NCBI GenBank assembly: GCA_943787265.1
Contig: CALSLT010000031.1
Coordinates: 62,001 to 126,000, forward strand
Length of the DNA stretch: 64,000 bases
Direction: 5' to 3'
Source: an uncultured Planctomycetaceae bacterium
Lineage (GTDB): Bacteria; Planctomycetota; Planctomycetia; Planctomycetales; Planctomycetaceae
Shown here piece by piece: positions 28,360 to 37,711 of this stretch. Positions within the stretch are counted from its first letter, which is position 1. The number at the start of each line of letters is the position of its first letter. The notes beneath the pieces were generated by a model, which worked only from the letters and a program-made list of their open reading frames with translations, was not told the origin of the DNA and searched no databases. The position numbers were made by a program, and so were the translations under genes.

Positions 28360-29370
28360 ATGGACGGATTCATTGAGCAAGTAGGAGATTTCTGGACGCG
28401 TCAACTCCTCGACGTCGCCGTCCAGCACTTCTACATGTTCATCCTGATTGCCATCCGTCTGAGTGGCCTGTTCACCGTCGGGCCGATCTTCAGCCAGACC
28501 ACGATCCCGATCAATGTCCGAGTCCTGCTCGTTTTGACTCTCGGTTTTGTGCTCACTCCGGTGGTTCAACAAGGCTCCGGAAAGAACGTCGCGCAGTACG
28601 ACAACAATCGCGATGGTTTTCTCTCAGAATCCGAAGTTCCGCCGTTTCTGCAAGGGCGTTTCGAATATCTTTCCGAGTCAGCGCTCGGTGAAACAAATCG
28701 AGTGGATGCCCAGCCGACTCCGAAGCGTCAGGCTGTCGCCGTGTCAGCATTCTCAAGCTACTTCGTCGCCCCCGGAACGTTGACCGAACTTCTTCGAGAC
28801 ATCTTCACCGAATTCACGCTCGGGTTTCTGCTGGGCCTGGGGGTGACCGTCTTCCTCGCCGGGCTTCAGTTGTCCGGGCAATTGATCGACCAGCAACTTG
28901 GACTCGAATTCGGCGCGGTCGTGAATCCGGATCTTCAGGGCGGAGCGTCGATTTCCAGTCAGACATTCTTTCTACTCGGCGGCGTTTGTCTGTTGGTGAT
29001 GTCACCTTTGAACGGGCATCTCATGATGTTGTCCGCCCTGTTCGAAACGTTCGATGCCATGCCCGTCGGCGACGCGTTTCTTTTTCGAGAAGCTCACGTT
29101 CTCTTCACCGAACTGGTTCAAAAGTCTCTGCTACTTGCCGTTCAGGTGGCCGTTCCAATCATGGCGACGATGGGGCTGGTCACGATCTCGATGGGATTTC
29201 TTGGGCACAGCGTGCCGCAAATCAACCAGCTTGTGGTCGGTTTTCCTGTGAGATCACTGGCCGGAATGCTGGTGCTGTCTTTAACTCTCAGCGGCACCGG
29301 CCGGTACGTTGTCGATGCAGTGCCTTCGGTGATCAACGACATTCAACTGGCCATTACCTCTTATCAGTAG
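28360..29370 (+). CDS. fliR: FliR export-gate protein with an EF-hand-like insert
   Basis: A 336-residue export-gate protein. The first helices (FYMFILIAIRLSGLFTVGPI) and the later ones (LGFLLGLGVTVFLAGLQLSG, FLGHSVPQINQLVVGFPVRS) are typical FliR. Between helices 2 and 3, residues 71-140 form an insert that contains DNNRDGFLSESE at 81-92: D, N, D, F, S, E at positions 1, 3, 5, 7, 9 and 12, a canonical EF-hand calcium-binding loop. Normal FliR is about 260 residues with a short link at this point. The insert should lie on one face of the membrane next to the export gate. Its binding of calcium is inferred only. Confidence 0.9.
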   Translation: MDGFIEQVGDFWTRQLLDVAVQHFYMFILIAIRLSGLFTVGPIFSQTTIPINVRVLLVLTLGFVLTPVVQQGSGKNVAQYDNNRDGFLSESEVPPFLQGRFEYLSESALGETNRVDAQPTPKRQAVAVSAFSSYFVAPGTLTELLRDIFTEFTLGFLLGLGVTVFLAGLQLSGQLIDQQLGLEFGAVVNPDLQGGASISSQTFFLLGGVCLLVMSPLNGHLMMLSALFETFDAMPVGDAFLFREAHVLFTELVQKSLLLAVQVAVPIMATMGLVTISMGFLGHSVPQINQLVVGFPVRSLAGMLVLSLTLSGTGRYVVDAVPSVINDIQLAITSYQ

Positions 29371-29391
29371 AACGGCGGACGTCACTCAGCA

Positions 29392-30489
29392 ATGGCTACC
29401 GACGACACTGGAGACAAGTCCGAAGACCCAACCGAGCATCGGCGTCAGGAAGAACGCCGTAAGGGAAACATTGCGCGCAGCACTGAACTCAACATAGCCG
29501 GCCATTTACTCTCAACAGCCGCCGTGCTTTTCTTCCTGGGCGCCGACCTCGTGAAGGCCCTGGGGAATATGATCTCGCTGCACCTTCGAACTGCAGCCAA
29601 TCACAAAGCCGACGTTGGGGAGTTCTACGCTGAGTTCAAGGAAGTCGGTATCTGGGCCACTTCGAGTGTGCTGCCCTGGATGTTCGGACTCCTGCTCGCC
29701 GCTGTGGCCGTCAATCTCGCGCAGGTTGGCTTCCTGGTCGCCACCGAAAAGCTGAACCTCAACGTCAACGCCATCAACCCGATAAGCGGTCTCAAAAGAA
29801 TCTTCTCAGTCCGCGGTGTCGTCACCCTGGCAATCAGCCTTTGCAAACTCGCACTACTGACACTCGCCGCCGCGTGGTTGATCTGGCTCGAACTTCCAGG
29901 CTTCCTCAATCTGACATCCGCTTCACCGTGGACTGCCGCACTCGCCGTGGGGTACGCAATCCTGAAGCTGTCGATCGTCCTGTCTCTCATCCTGATCATT
30001 CTGGGTGTTGCCGATTACGCGTTTCAGCGTTGGAAGCACACTCAGGAAATCATGATGACCAAGGAAGAAGTCAGACGAGAAATGAAAGAGATGGACGGCG
30101 ACCCACTCATTCGTCGCCGAAGAAGAGATGCTCATCAGAAGCTGATCGAGGCACGAGACCTCAGCGAGGTATCGTCATCAGCGTTCGTTCTGACAAACCC
30201 GACCCACTACGCCGTTGCATTCAAGTACGATCCGCCGAACGTTTCCGTTCCAACCGTCGTGGCGAAAGGCGCCGATGAAACCGCATTCAGAATGCGAGAA
30301 ATCGCCGCAGAAAACGGCATTCCGATCATTGAACGCCCCGAACTGGCACGGCAGGTGTATCGAACACTGAAAGTGGGACAGAGTATTCCGGCAGATCTGT
30401 ATGACGTCTTCATTGAAATCCTGAAGTACGTCTACACAATCACTGGCAAGACCATCGAGGTAAGCGATGCGGAAGCAGCCGCAGCCTGA
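29392..30489 (+). CDS. flhB: FlhB flagellar export switch protein
   Basis: 365 residues. The N-terminus (EDPTEHRRQEERRKGNIARS) and four membrane helices, about 36-60, 88-112, 142-168 and 185-210, are followed by the cytoplasmic domain with the autocleavage motif NPTH (269-272). FlhB cleaves itself there and switches export from rod/hook to filament substrates. Length and motifs are standard. It ends the flagellar block; flhA is not in the window. Confidence 0.95.
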   Translation: MATDDTGDKSEDPTEHRRQEERRKGNIARSTELNIAGHLLSTAAVLFFLGADLVKALGNMISLHLRTAANHKADVGEFYAEFKEVGIWATSSVLPWMFGLLLAAVAVNLAQVGFLVATEKLNLNVNAINPISGLKRIFSVRGVVTLAISLCKLALLTLAAAWLIWLELPGFLNLTSASPWTAALAVGYAILKLSIVLSLILIILGVADYAFQRWKHTQEIMMTKEEVRREMKEMDGDPLIRRRRRDAHQKLIEARDLSEVSSSAFVLTNPTHYAVAFKYDPPNVSVPTVVAKGADETAFRMREIAAENGIPIIERPELARQVYRTLKVGQSIPADLYDVFIEILKYVYTITGKTIEVSDAEAAAA

Positions 30490-30534
30490 TGCCTTTCCGG
30501 AATACGTCATCTGATTTCAGAGTTATCTAACCGC

Positions 30535-31029
30535 GTGAAATATCCCACCATGAGCCGATCTCCCCTTTTTGCAGACACAACTAAACGATCTGGTGCAGTA
30601 GCTGGCCCTGCAGTGGTCGCTCTGATGGTCGCATTCGGAGCGATTGCGACCGCCAGTTTGTGGGTGTACTGGTACTACCACTCAGCCCCGTTTGTGCCGC
30701 TGCAGCGTGCGATTTCCGCTGAGTTCCCACGATCGAGCCCGCGAGTTGATGCCGGCCAGCGAAAGATTCATAAGGGCACGCCAGCCGAAATCTGGATCAT
30801 CATGAGAGTCGAATTCGATCTCGAATCCGGGGACGAAGAACCGCTGGCGGCGGCGGACCGAGTCAAAGAACTCGTGAACGAGCATCTCAACAAAGGCCAG
30901 TATGACACACTGCACGTTCGCCTCTACCGAGGAAAACCGGAGCAGTACATTCAGAAACGCGACATCGACATGCCGCTTGGCGACGTCGCCCCGACTGAAG
31001 TCCTACCGGATGCCGAAGAGGTTAGTTGA
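30535..31029 (+). CDS. Unknown single-span membrane protein
   Basis: A 164-residue protein from a GTG at 30535. One membrane helix (VALMVAFGAIATASLWVYWY) leads to a charged soluble part: EIWIIMRVEFDLESGDEEPL, then VKELVNEHLNKGQYDTLHVR. I do not recognise a family. It starts 45 bp after flhB and could be transcribed with the flagellar genes. Its 3' end overlaps the transhydrogenase gene tail to tail by 8 bp. Confidence 0.6.
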   Translation: MKYPTMSRSPLFADTTKRSGAVAGPAVVALMVAFGAIATASLWVYWYYHSAPFVPLQRAISAEFPRSSPRVDAGQRKIHKGTPAEIWIIMRVEFDLESGDEEPLAAADRVKELVNEHLNKGQYDTLHVRLYRGKPEQYIQKRDIDMPLGDVAPTEVLPDAEEVS

Positions 31030-32539
31030 CGTCTTCGGCTGAAACGACTGCTTCGTCTGTCGCATGTTGCGTCGCCGCCTGAGTTTCAGCCACCAGCTCG
31101 TCAACCTGCTCGAGAATGTCAGCTTCCTGCTGTGAGATTTCCTGCTCAAGTTGCAGGTCCAGGCTGATCTTGTTTAATCCGTCAAACGCTGCCACTTTGT
31201 AGCACTCTGCCATCGTGGGGTAGTTAAAGACGGTGTCGCGGAAGTAATCGATCGTTCCGCCAAATTGCATGACAGCCTGCCCGATGTGGACGATTTCGGT
31301 CGCCGAATCGCCGATCACATGCACGCCCAGAACTTTCCGGGTGTCTCGGTGAAAGAGCAGCTTCAGCAATCCCATTCGATCACCGACGATCTGCCCTTTG
31401 GCGATCTCTCGGAATCTGGCCACACCGACTTCGTACGGAACTTTTCGCGCGGTCAGCTCTTCTTCGTTTTCGCCGATCATTGAGATTTCAGGAATTGTAA
31501 ACAGTCCGTACGGCATCGTCTGGTAGTCGCGTTCTTCCTCGCCGTACATGTGAGCAATGGCTCGCCGCCCCTGCTCCATCGACACACTGGCCAGAGCGGG
31601 AAAACCGACAACATCGCCGACGCCATAAATATGAGAGACTGCTGTTTCGTGGTGCTCGTTGCACTCAACTCGGCCGCGGGCGTCTGGCTTCAAGCCGGCC
31701 GCCTCAAGATTCAAAGTGTCTGTATCGCCCGTCCGGCCGACCGCCATAAGAATTGACTCGGCAACGAGACGCTTGCCACTTTCAAGTTCAATCGCCGCTC
31801 GGTCTTCAGCCAGTCGGTTGATCTTCACGACGTTCTCACCCAGCCTGAAAACCATCCCGATCGACCGTGCGTGGTAAAGCAACGTGTCGACAATTTCCTT
31901 GTCGCAGAATCCGAGCAACTGGTCCCGGCCATCAACGACCGTCACGTTGACACCGAGCGTTGCGAACATGATCGCGTACTCGATGCCGATGACGCCGCCA
32001 CCGACGACAATCATCGACCGAGGAATGTGATCGATGTTAAGCAGTTCGTCAGAATCGAAAACGCACTGTCCATCAAATGGCGTTGCAGGATTGCGGTCAG
32101 GGCGTGTCCCGACTGCCAGTAAGACGTTCTCTGTTTCAAGTTTGATCGAATCTCCGTCGCGCGTTACTTCAACGGTGTGGGAGTCAACAAAGCGGGCTTC
32201 GCCGGCGTAAATGTCGACGCCATTTCTTGTGAGCTGATCTTCGATGACTTCCATTTCTCGGTGATTGACCGAGGCAACAGAACGTTGCAGGTCTTCCATC
32301 GTGATGCGTCTCTTACGCCGATACCGCTCGGCATAGACATCACGGTGCTTGTATCCGGTCAGATGCAGAATCGCTTCGCGCATCGTCTTCGACGGGATCG
32401 TGCCCGTGTGAAGGCACACACCACCGATCTGACTGCTGTTGCGTTCAATGATCGCCACCCGCTTATTCAGTTTCGCGGCGGCAATCGCTCCCTTTTGCCC
32501 CGAAGGACCGCTGCCGACAACGACGAGATCGTATTTCAT
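31022..32539 (-). CDS. sthA: Soluble pyridine nucleotide transhydrogenase
   Basis: A 505-residue flavoprotein of the pyridine nucleotide-disulfide reductase family. The FAD-binding VVVGSGPSGQKGAIAAAKL is followed by GGVCLHTGTIPSKTMREA. The second redox cysteine is replaced by threonine, as in Sth-type transhydrogenases, which interconvert NADH and NADPH without a disulfide. A second Rossmann motif (VVGGGVIGIEYA), the AVGRTGDTD flavin box and a C-terminal dimerisation domain follow. About 35 extra acidic residues end the protein. Other disulfide-lacking members are an alternative. Confidence 0.88.
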   Translation of the reverse strand: MKYDLVVVGSGPSGQKGAIAAAKLNKRVAIIERNSSQIGGVCLHTGTIPSKTMREAILHLTGYKHRDVYAERYRRKRRITMEDLQRSVASVNHREMEVIEDQLTRNGVDIYAGEARFVDSHTVEVTRDGDSIKLETENVLLAVGTRPDRNPATPFDGQCVFDSDELLNIDHIPRSMIVVGGGVIGIEYAIMFATLGVNVTVVDGRDQLLGFCDKEIVDTLLYHARSIGMVFRLGENVVKINRLAEDRAAIELESGKRLVAESILMAVGRTGDTDTLNLEAAGLKPDARGRVECNEHHETAVSHIYGVGDVVGFPALASVSMEQGRRAIAHMYGEEERDYQTMPYGLFTIPEISMIGENEEELTARKVPYEVGVARFREIAKGQIVGDRMGLLKLLFHRDTRKVLGVHVIGDSATEIVHIGQAVMQFGGTIDYFRDTVFNYPTMAECYKVAAFDGLNKISLDLQLEQEISQQEADILEQVDELVAETQAATQHATDEAVVSAEDVN

Positions 32540-33143
32540 CCTCGATCACCCTGCTCTCTGAATTAGCCGCACTGCTTCCGCGCGAAATCGGCGCGAGACA
32601 GGCATACCTTCCCATATCAACAGCGACGTGACGGTTTTACAGAGAGGTTCGGTTTGAGAATCTAGCCAGCCCCGACAGCACCTGCTGGTCCTGCTGTTTG
32701 TATTGCGAAAGCAATCAGGTGCCCGACTCAAAGCGGGAGGCAAATGTCTGCACACATCATCCTGCAACCCGGCATCCGTCGCAGAAGTTGCTCAGACACG
32801 GGAACGAACGGCTGACAGATTTCGGTTCCCAATTCAGAGAACTCACATCAACAACGACGCGACTCGAAAAGAAAATTTGAGCCGACTGCCGGAGCCGACG
32901 TTCGACAGACAATCGTAAATCTATGACGCAGCGTGCGACTCTAACCGTAATCGCTCTCCGAACCAGGTCCCGCAATCTCGCGTCTTCGGGACAACGCATG
33001 GATCCTGCTGACAAGCCTTAACTTATGCCTCGAAACCGTCGCCTTGAGATGAGACAGCGACAGTGTGACGTTTCGTTTTCAATCGACCGCGACCATCGAG
33101 TTGAAACACCTTTTGAAGCACACCCTGAAGAGGGGAATCGAAC
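32540..33143. other. Long divergent intergenic region between sthA and the first SPFH gene
   Basis: Some 600 bp without a convincing gene on either strand; the short open frames have no ribosome sites or family resemblance. It separates divergent genes, so both promoters should lie here. I could not pick out a specific -35/-10 pair or hairpin. Confidence 0.4.
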
Positions 33144-34817
33144 ATGTCTGACGATCCATTTTCAAACCTGTCACGCCCTGAGCAAAAACGAAGACGACAG
33201 CAAAAGAACCGGCAGGCCACACAAACGGGCCTCGCCATTCTTGGCCTCGTCATTTTGGGAATGACCATTTACCACAACTGCCGTATCGATGTCGGCACGG
33301 GTGAGATGGCCATCCTGACCGTGAAGACCGGACTCGATATCACAAACGGTGATGAAGTCGCTCCGTCGCTCAACCACAAAGGTGCCCAGGCTGCGTTTCT
33401 GCTCGAAGGCCGTTACTTCATGAATCCGTTTGAAGACGGGCCGCGGTTCTTCAATCCGTACGATTGGGACTGGGATGTCATTCCGCAGACGACTATCCCG
33501 GAAGGTAAGCTGGGAATTCTGATCAGTCTCGTCGGTGAAGACCCCGGCTATGGTGAATTCCTCGGCGCCATCGAAAAGGAAGGTCAGGCATCTAGCAATC
33601 AGATCGGAACTCCCGTCCGAAAAGGGATCATCCCGAACGTGCTGATCCCCGGCCGCTACGCGATCAATCCAAACCTCTTCCATCTGGAGATGGGCGAACC
33701 AGTAACGATCGAAGCCGGCTACCGTGGCGTCGTTACCAACCTTGCCGGAACACTCCCAACCAAACCAAATGAACTGCTTGTCGAACCAGGCGAACGAGGC
33801 GTTCAACGCGAAACACTGAAGGAAGGGACGCAGCAGGTAAATCCTTACGTGCAGCGAATCAGCAAGGTCGACTGCCGCAGCCAGCGATTCAATCTTGCCG
33901 AAAACAAAGACATGGGCTTCCCATCGAAAGACGGATTCTGGGTCAGCCTCGATGGACGAATTCAGTTCCGAGTGAATCCGGAAAAGGCCGCCGAGGTCTA
34001 CGTCATTTACAACGAAGCCGAAAACGGCGACGCCATCGACGAAGAGATCATTCGAAAAGTGATCATGCCGAACGCTCGAAGTTTCTGTCGACTGGCCGGC
34101 TCCGCGAAACTCGGAAAAGATTTCATCGAAGGCGAAACGCGGATGGAATTCGAATCGAGCTTCCAGACCGAAATGCGTGAAGCTTGCGAACCGCTCGGCA
34201 TCGAGATTCAGGAAGCGTTAATCACGCGTATAAATCCGCCAGAACAGATCGCTGAGCCGATTCAGCAGCGAGAGAATTCTCGGTTGGAAGAACAGAAATA
34301 TCAGTCGCAGATTACTCAGCAGGAAGCCGAAAAAAGCGTGGCGATCAGCAAGGCAAAAGCGATCCAAGAAAAGGAACTGGTCGAAGTCGAACAGGAAATC
34401 ATCAAGTTTGTCACGGAAGCTGAACGCGAGCAGGAAATCGCAAAAACCAAAGCTGAAGAGAAACTCGCGGTCGCCATGCTGAAACTGGAAGCAGCACAGG
34501 ACGAATCCGAAGCGATCACAGCGCGAGGCCGCGCAACCGCCGACGTGATTGGCTACGAAAACAAAGCCGACGCCGCCGGTTGGAAACGAGCCGTCGAGGC
34601 CTTCGACGGCAACGGAGATGAGTACGCTCAGTTTGTGCTCTATCAGAAGCTCGCGTCCGCCTACCGACGCATCATGGTGAACACGGCCGACAGTCCGATC
34701 ATGCGAATGTTCGAATCAGTCAGCGGCGATTCTTCTTCAGCCCCAGCGGTTCGGCAGGCAGGGACGGCGCCTCAAGGGTCGATCAAGTCGGTCTCAACTT
34801 CTGTCGGATCAGACTGA
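33144..34817 (+). CDS. SPFH/band 7 (flotillin-prohibitin-like) membrane protein, first of a pair
   Basis: 557 residues. An N-terminal membrane helix (TGLAILGLVILGMTIYHNCR, about 28-47) is followed by a beta-rich region, a band 7/SPFH domain (VTIEAGYRGVVTNLAG to VDCRSQRFNLAENKDMGFPS and PEKAAEVYV) and a long charged coiled coil (about 375-480, rich in EKSVAISKAKAIQEKELVEV). SPFH proteins form ring-shaped membrane scaffolds that organise lipids and proteases. The adjacent gene encodes a similar protein, as in HflK/HflC-like pairs, although both are longer than HflK/C. No NfeD-like partner is seen. Confidence 0.82.
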   Translation: MSDDPFSNLSRPEQKRRRQQKNRQATQTGLAILGLVILGMTIYHNCRIDVGTGEMAILTVKTGLDITNGDEVAPSLNHKGAQAAFLLEGRYFMNPFEDGPRFFNPYDWDWDVIPQTTIPEGKLGILISLVGEDPGYGEFLGAIEKEGQASSNQIGTPVRKGIIPNVLIPGRYAINPNLFHLEMGEPVTIEAGYRGVVTNLAGTLPTKPNELLVEPGERGVQRETLKEGTQQVNPYVQRISKVDCRSQRFNLAENKDMGFPSKDGFWVSLDGRIQFRVNPEKAAEVYVIYNEAENGDAIDEEIIRKVIMPNARSFCRLAGSAKLGKDFIEGETRMEFESSFQTEMREACEPLGIEIQEALITRINPPEQIAEPIQQRENSRLEEQKYQSQITQQEAEKSVAISKAKAIQEKELVEVEQEIIKFVTEAEREQEIAKTKAEEKLAVAMLKLEAAQDESEAITARGRATADVIGYENKADAAGWKRAVEAFDGNGDEYAQFVLYQKLASAYRRIMVNTADSPIMRMFESVSGDSSSAPAVRQAGTAPQGSIKSVSTSVGSD

Positions 34818-34911
34818 CAAACTTTCGTTAAGCCTGGCTCACAGAAGCGATGCGATGCACAGCGTGAATTGAAACCAGCTCAAAAATCCGAAGCTAATCG
34901 GAGACAAAGAT

Positions 34912-36615
34912 ATGAACTTCTCAAAGATTCCCGGTGGCCCAGCAGCGATGCTGGCCCTGACCGCGACACTGATCGTTGGCGGTGGCTGGCTTACCGTTGA
35001 GTGGGGCTACAACCGCATCTGGGTTCCCGAAGGACACAGCATGCTGCTTCGTTATAAGGGACCACCGTTGCCAATCCCCGGCCTGGGAACTCGAGTGCCA
35101 GCGACGCAGGGTGCCTTTGCCAAAGTCTCAGACGGAAAGAAGACTCCAGACGAACTCGGCGTCCTGGAGAATCTTGTTGGACCAGGTCGACACTTCTACT
35201 GCCCGTTGTGGTGGCAAACGGAAATCCGTCCGGACGTCGTCATCGAACCAGGCGAAGTTGGAATTGTCGTCTGCAAAATGGGCCAGGACCTTCCCGCTGG
35301 AGATTTCCTCGTTGACGGCGATCTGGGCAGCACGACTCAAAAGGGGATCCTTCGCAAAGTGCTTCCGCCCGGCCGATACCGAGTCAACTGGCACGCTTAC
35401 GAAGTCACGAAGACAAAAACCGAACTCATCAATAGCGGACTTCAAGTCAAACAGGCTGGCTGGGTTTCCATTCCAACCGGATACGTCGGTGTCGTCACGA
35501 ACCTCGCAGACAATCCGCTAACGGAGCAGAAGGCTGGCATCCAGCCAGATGTCCTGCCGCCGGGCGTGTACCCGATTAATCCCCGTGAACAGCAGGTCGA
35601 CATCGTCAACATCGGGTACCGAGAACTGAGTATCATCGCCGAGTTGAAGAAGGACCAGAATGGCGGCCCCCTCTTCGAACCCAGCGGCGAACCGATCATC
35701 GGTGACCCTGATTCTGGTATCGGCTTTCCTTCGAACGACGGCTTCCCAATCCAAATGGACTTCACCGCGATCTGGGGCATCATGCCTGACCAGGCCGCCG
35801 ACGTGATCAGTCGGTTCGGAAATGTCGACGCTATCAAAGCGAACGTCGTCTGCCCGCAAATCGAAAGCATCTGCCGAAGCGAAGGCTCAAAACTCGGAGC
35901 TGTCGAACTACTTGTCGGTGAGTCTCGACAGGCATTTCAGACAAAGACTTCAGAACGGTTCAAAGCGGTGCTCGACAAGAAAGGAATCACTGTCCTGAAC
36001 GGACTCGTTCGCCATATTTACATCCCGCAGAAAGTCCGGGAACCGATTCAGGAAGGCAACATTGCGAACGAACTGAAGCTCACGCGCGAGCAGGAAGACA
36101 TTACCAACCAGACAATGGGCAAGTTGAATAAGGCCGAAGCCGAAGTAAATCTTGCCACGGACACAACGGAAGCGGAAACAGAAAAACTCGTTGCAGCACG
36201 ACTCGCGGAAGGCAGAAAAAACGCAGAAGAAATCACCGCAAAGACTCAAGCACTGGTCGCGGCAATCGACAAAGAAACGGCCGAAATCGAAGCGTCAGCA
36301 ACTCGACTGTTAGGTGAAGCGGACGCCAGCGCTCGCGAGATGTCTGAAGAAGCGAAGGCCGACAAATTTGGACTGGCCGTTGCGGCATTCGGATCAGGCA
36401 AGGCTTACAACAACTGGGTGTTCGCCCAGGGCCTGCCAGAGGACATTCAGCTTGATATGCTCTACGCAGGCGAAGGGACGTTCTGGACAGACCTCAAAGG
36501 TTTCAGCGATGTCATGCTTGGACGACAGGTAAGCGAGCAAAACAAAACTGCTTCAGGAAAAACGATGCCTGCAGTCGTGCGACCTTCAACGCGACCCTCG
36601 TCACGAACGCGTTGA
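34912..36615 (+). CDS. SPFH/band 7 membrane protein, second of a pair
   Basis: 567 residues. A membrane helix near 14-32 (MLALTATLIVGGGWLTVEWG) precedes a domain order like that of its neighbour: beta-rich segments (VEPGEVGIVV-like, here VIEPGEVGIVVCKMG), the SPFH core (GWVSIPTGYVGVVTNLADN, then NDGFPIQMDFTAIWGI), and a coiled coil (about 380-480, KAEAEVNLATDTTEAETEKL). Sequence identity to the first protein is moderate, so the pair is old. The two genes are 94 bp apart and end with a strong terminator, so they probably form one transcript and one hetero-oligomeric scaffold. Confidence 0.82.
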   Translation: MNFSKIPGGPAAMLALTATLIVGGGWLTVEWGYNRIWVPEGHSMLLRYKGPPLPIPGLGTRVPATQGAFAKVSDGKKTPDELGVLENLVGPGRHFYCPLWWQTEIRPDVVIEPGEVGIVVCKMGQDLPAGDFLVDGDLGSTTQKGILRKVLPPGRYRVNWHAYEVTKTKTELINSGLQVKQAGWVSIPTGYVGVVTNLADNPLTEQKAGIQPDVLPPGVYPINPREQQVDIVNIGYRELSIIAELKKDQNGGPLFEPSGEPIIGDPDSGIGFPSNDGFPIQMDFTAIWGIMPDQAADVISRFGNVDAIKANVVCPQIESICRSEGSKLGAVELLVGESRQAFQTKTSERFKAVLDKKGITVLNGLVRHIYIPQKVREPIQEGNIANELKLTREQEDITNQTMGKLNKAEAEVNLATDTTEAETEKLVAARLAEGRKNAEEITAKTQALVAAIDKETAEIEASATRLLGEADASAREMSEEAKADKFGLAVAAFGSGKAYNNWVFAQGLPEDIQLDMLYAGEGTFWTDLKGFSDVMLGRQVSEQNKTASGKTMPAVVRPSTRPSSRTR

Positions 36616-36637
36616 TCCGATTCGCTTTTTATCTAAC

Positions 36638-36675
36638 AAGGCCCGTCGGCTCACGTGCGTCGACGGGCCTTTTCG
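36638..36675 (+). terminator. Rho-independent terminator after the SPFH pair
   Basis: AAGGCCCGTCG (36638-36648) pairs perfectly with CGACGGGCCTT (36661-36671) around a 12-nt loop and is followed by TTCGTTTGT. It also lies at the end of the convergent dioxygenase gene. Confidence 0.85.
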
Positions 36676-36713
36676 TTTGTCATTCCTATCTGGCGTGCAT
36701 CAACCACGACCTG

Positions 36714-37709
36714 TCAGGCATCCATCGCGACGAGTGACGCCAGCACCTTGCGTGCACCGGTGAATGTCCGCCGACCGTGCATGACGACTCGATTGTCGAC
36801 GAGCGCCACGTCGCCCTTTTGCCAGGGCACATCGAACGTCAATTCTTCCGCGATGGCAGCCACGCGGTCCATCGTTTCCGGATTGAGGACGCTGCCATCG
36901 CCAAACGTGACGGCTTTCGTTGGATCGTTGCGGCTGTCTTTCCAACCGTGGAACGCGGCGATCAACTGATTGAAGAAAGTCTTCCGGCCCGGTTCAATTT
37001 CCATGACTGCCTGCAGAGTCGGGGTGGTGCTGCGGAGGCATCCATCCGCGAGCCATTCCCACGAGTATCCAAGAGTCTGCAAGCGTTCTTCGGCTGACTC
37101 GCGAGTTTCTGCCCGAAACGTGCTCTGCCAACTCCGCCCCATGCCCGACGTCGGATCGTTCTCGGCCGGCATGATATTTGTGTAGAGCAACCCTTTCGTT
37201 TCGCAGTCGGCGACGAATTCCGGAAAGTCTTCCTTCAGCCGCTCAAAGAGAATGTCTGACCTGCATAACGGAGTTGCCCCCCCCTGCTCTGCTGGTTGTT
37301 CACAAAAGAAGAACAGCCGACTCGGATAAACTGGAGTTTGAGCCATCTCGTGGTGCAGGCAGATCGTGACGTCTGATGGAGCTTCGTTGGCAGTAAAGAC
37401 TCGTTCGGTTCGATTGACTCGGACGGCGTTGGAAAGCGATTCCTCATAAGGAAAGTTTGGATAGTCAAAGGCACGAATAAAACGGTCGAGCTCCTGATCC
37501 GTTGAAATCGGAAACCCTCGAAATACGACTGTGCCGTTGACTAAAGCCTGTCGGTCCAGAGTTGCTCGCGACTGACGAACCCATTCTTCGACCGATTCAA
37601 GACTTGCACCATCCGAACGGCACTCTTGAACGAGCGGAAACGGTTCCCCGCCGAATGATTGCTGCCCCTCAACCGGAGCAACTACGACTTCGATTGGAAC
37701 GTCAGCCAT
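36714..37709 (-). CDS. TauD/TfdA-family Fe(II)/2-oxoglutarate dioxygenase
   Basis: A 331-residue non-haem iron oxygenase of the clavaminate synthase/SyrP-like branch. The iron-binding HxE pair is in CLHHEMAQTPVYPSRLFFFC, and the distal histidine with the 2-oxoglutarate arginine in NRVVMHGRRTFTGARKV near the end. EQGGATPLCRSD is typical of this branch. The substrate is unknown; relatives hydroxylate amino acids or peptides. It begins 2 bp after the stop of the beta-propeller gene, so the two are certainly on one transcript. Confidence 0.87.
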   Translation of the reverse strand: MADVPIEVVVAPVEGQQSFGGEPFPLVQECRSDGASLESVEEWVRQSRATLDRQALVNGTVVFRGFPISTDQELDRFIRAFDYPNFPYEESLSNAVRVNRTERVFTANEAPSDVTICLHHEMAQTPVYPSRLFFFCEQPAEQGGATPLCRSDILFERLKEDFPEFVADCETKGLLYTNIMPAENDPTSGMGRSWQSTFRAETRESAEERLQTLGYSWEWLADGCLRSTTPTLQAVMEIEPGRKTFFNQLIAAFHGWKDSRNDPTKAVTFGDGSVLNPETMDRVAAIAEELTFDVPWQKGDVALVDNRVVMHGRRTFTGARKVLASLVAMDA

Positions 37710-37711
37710 TG

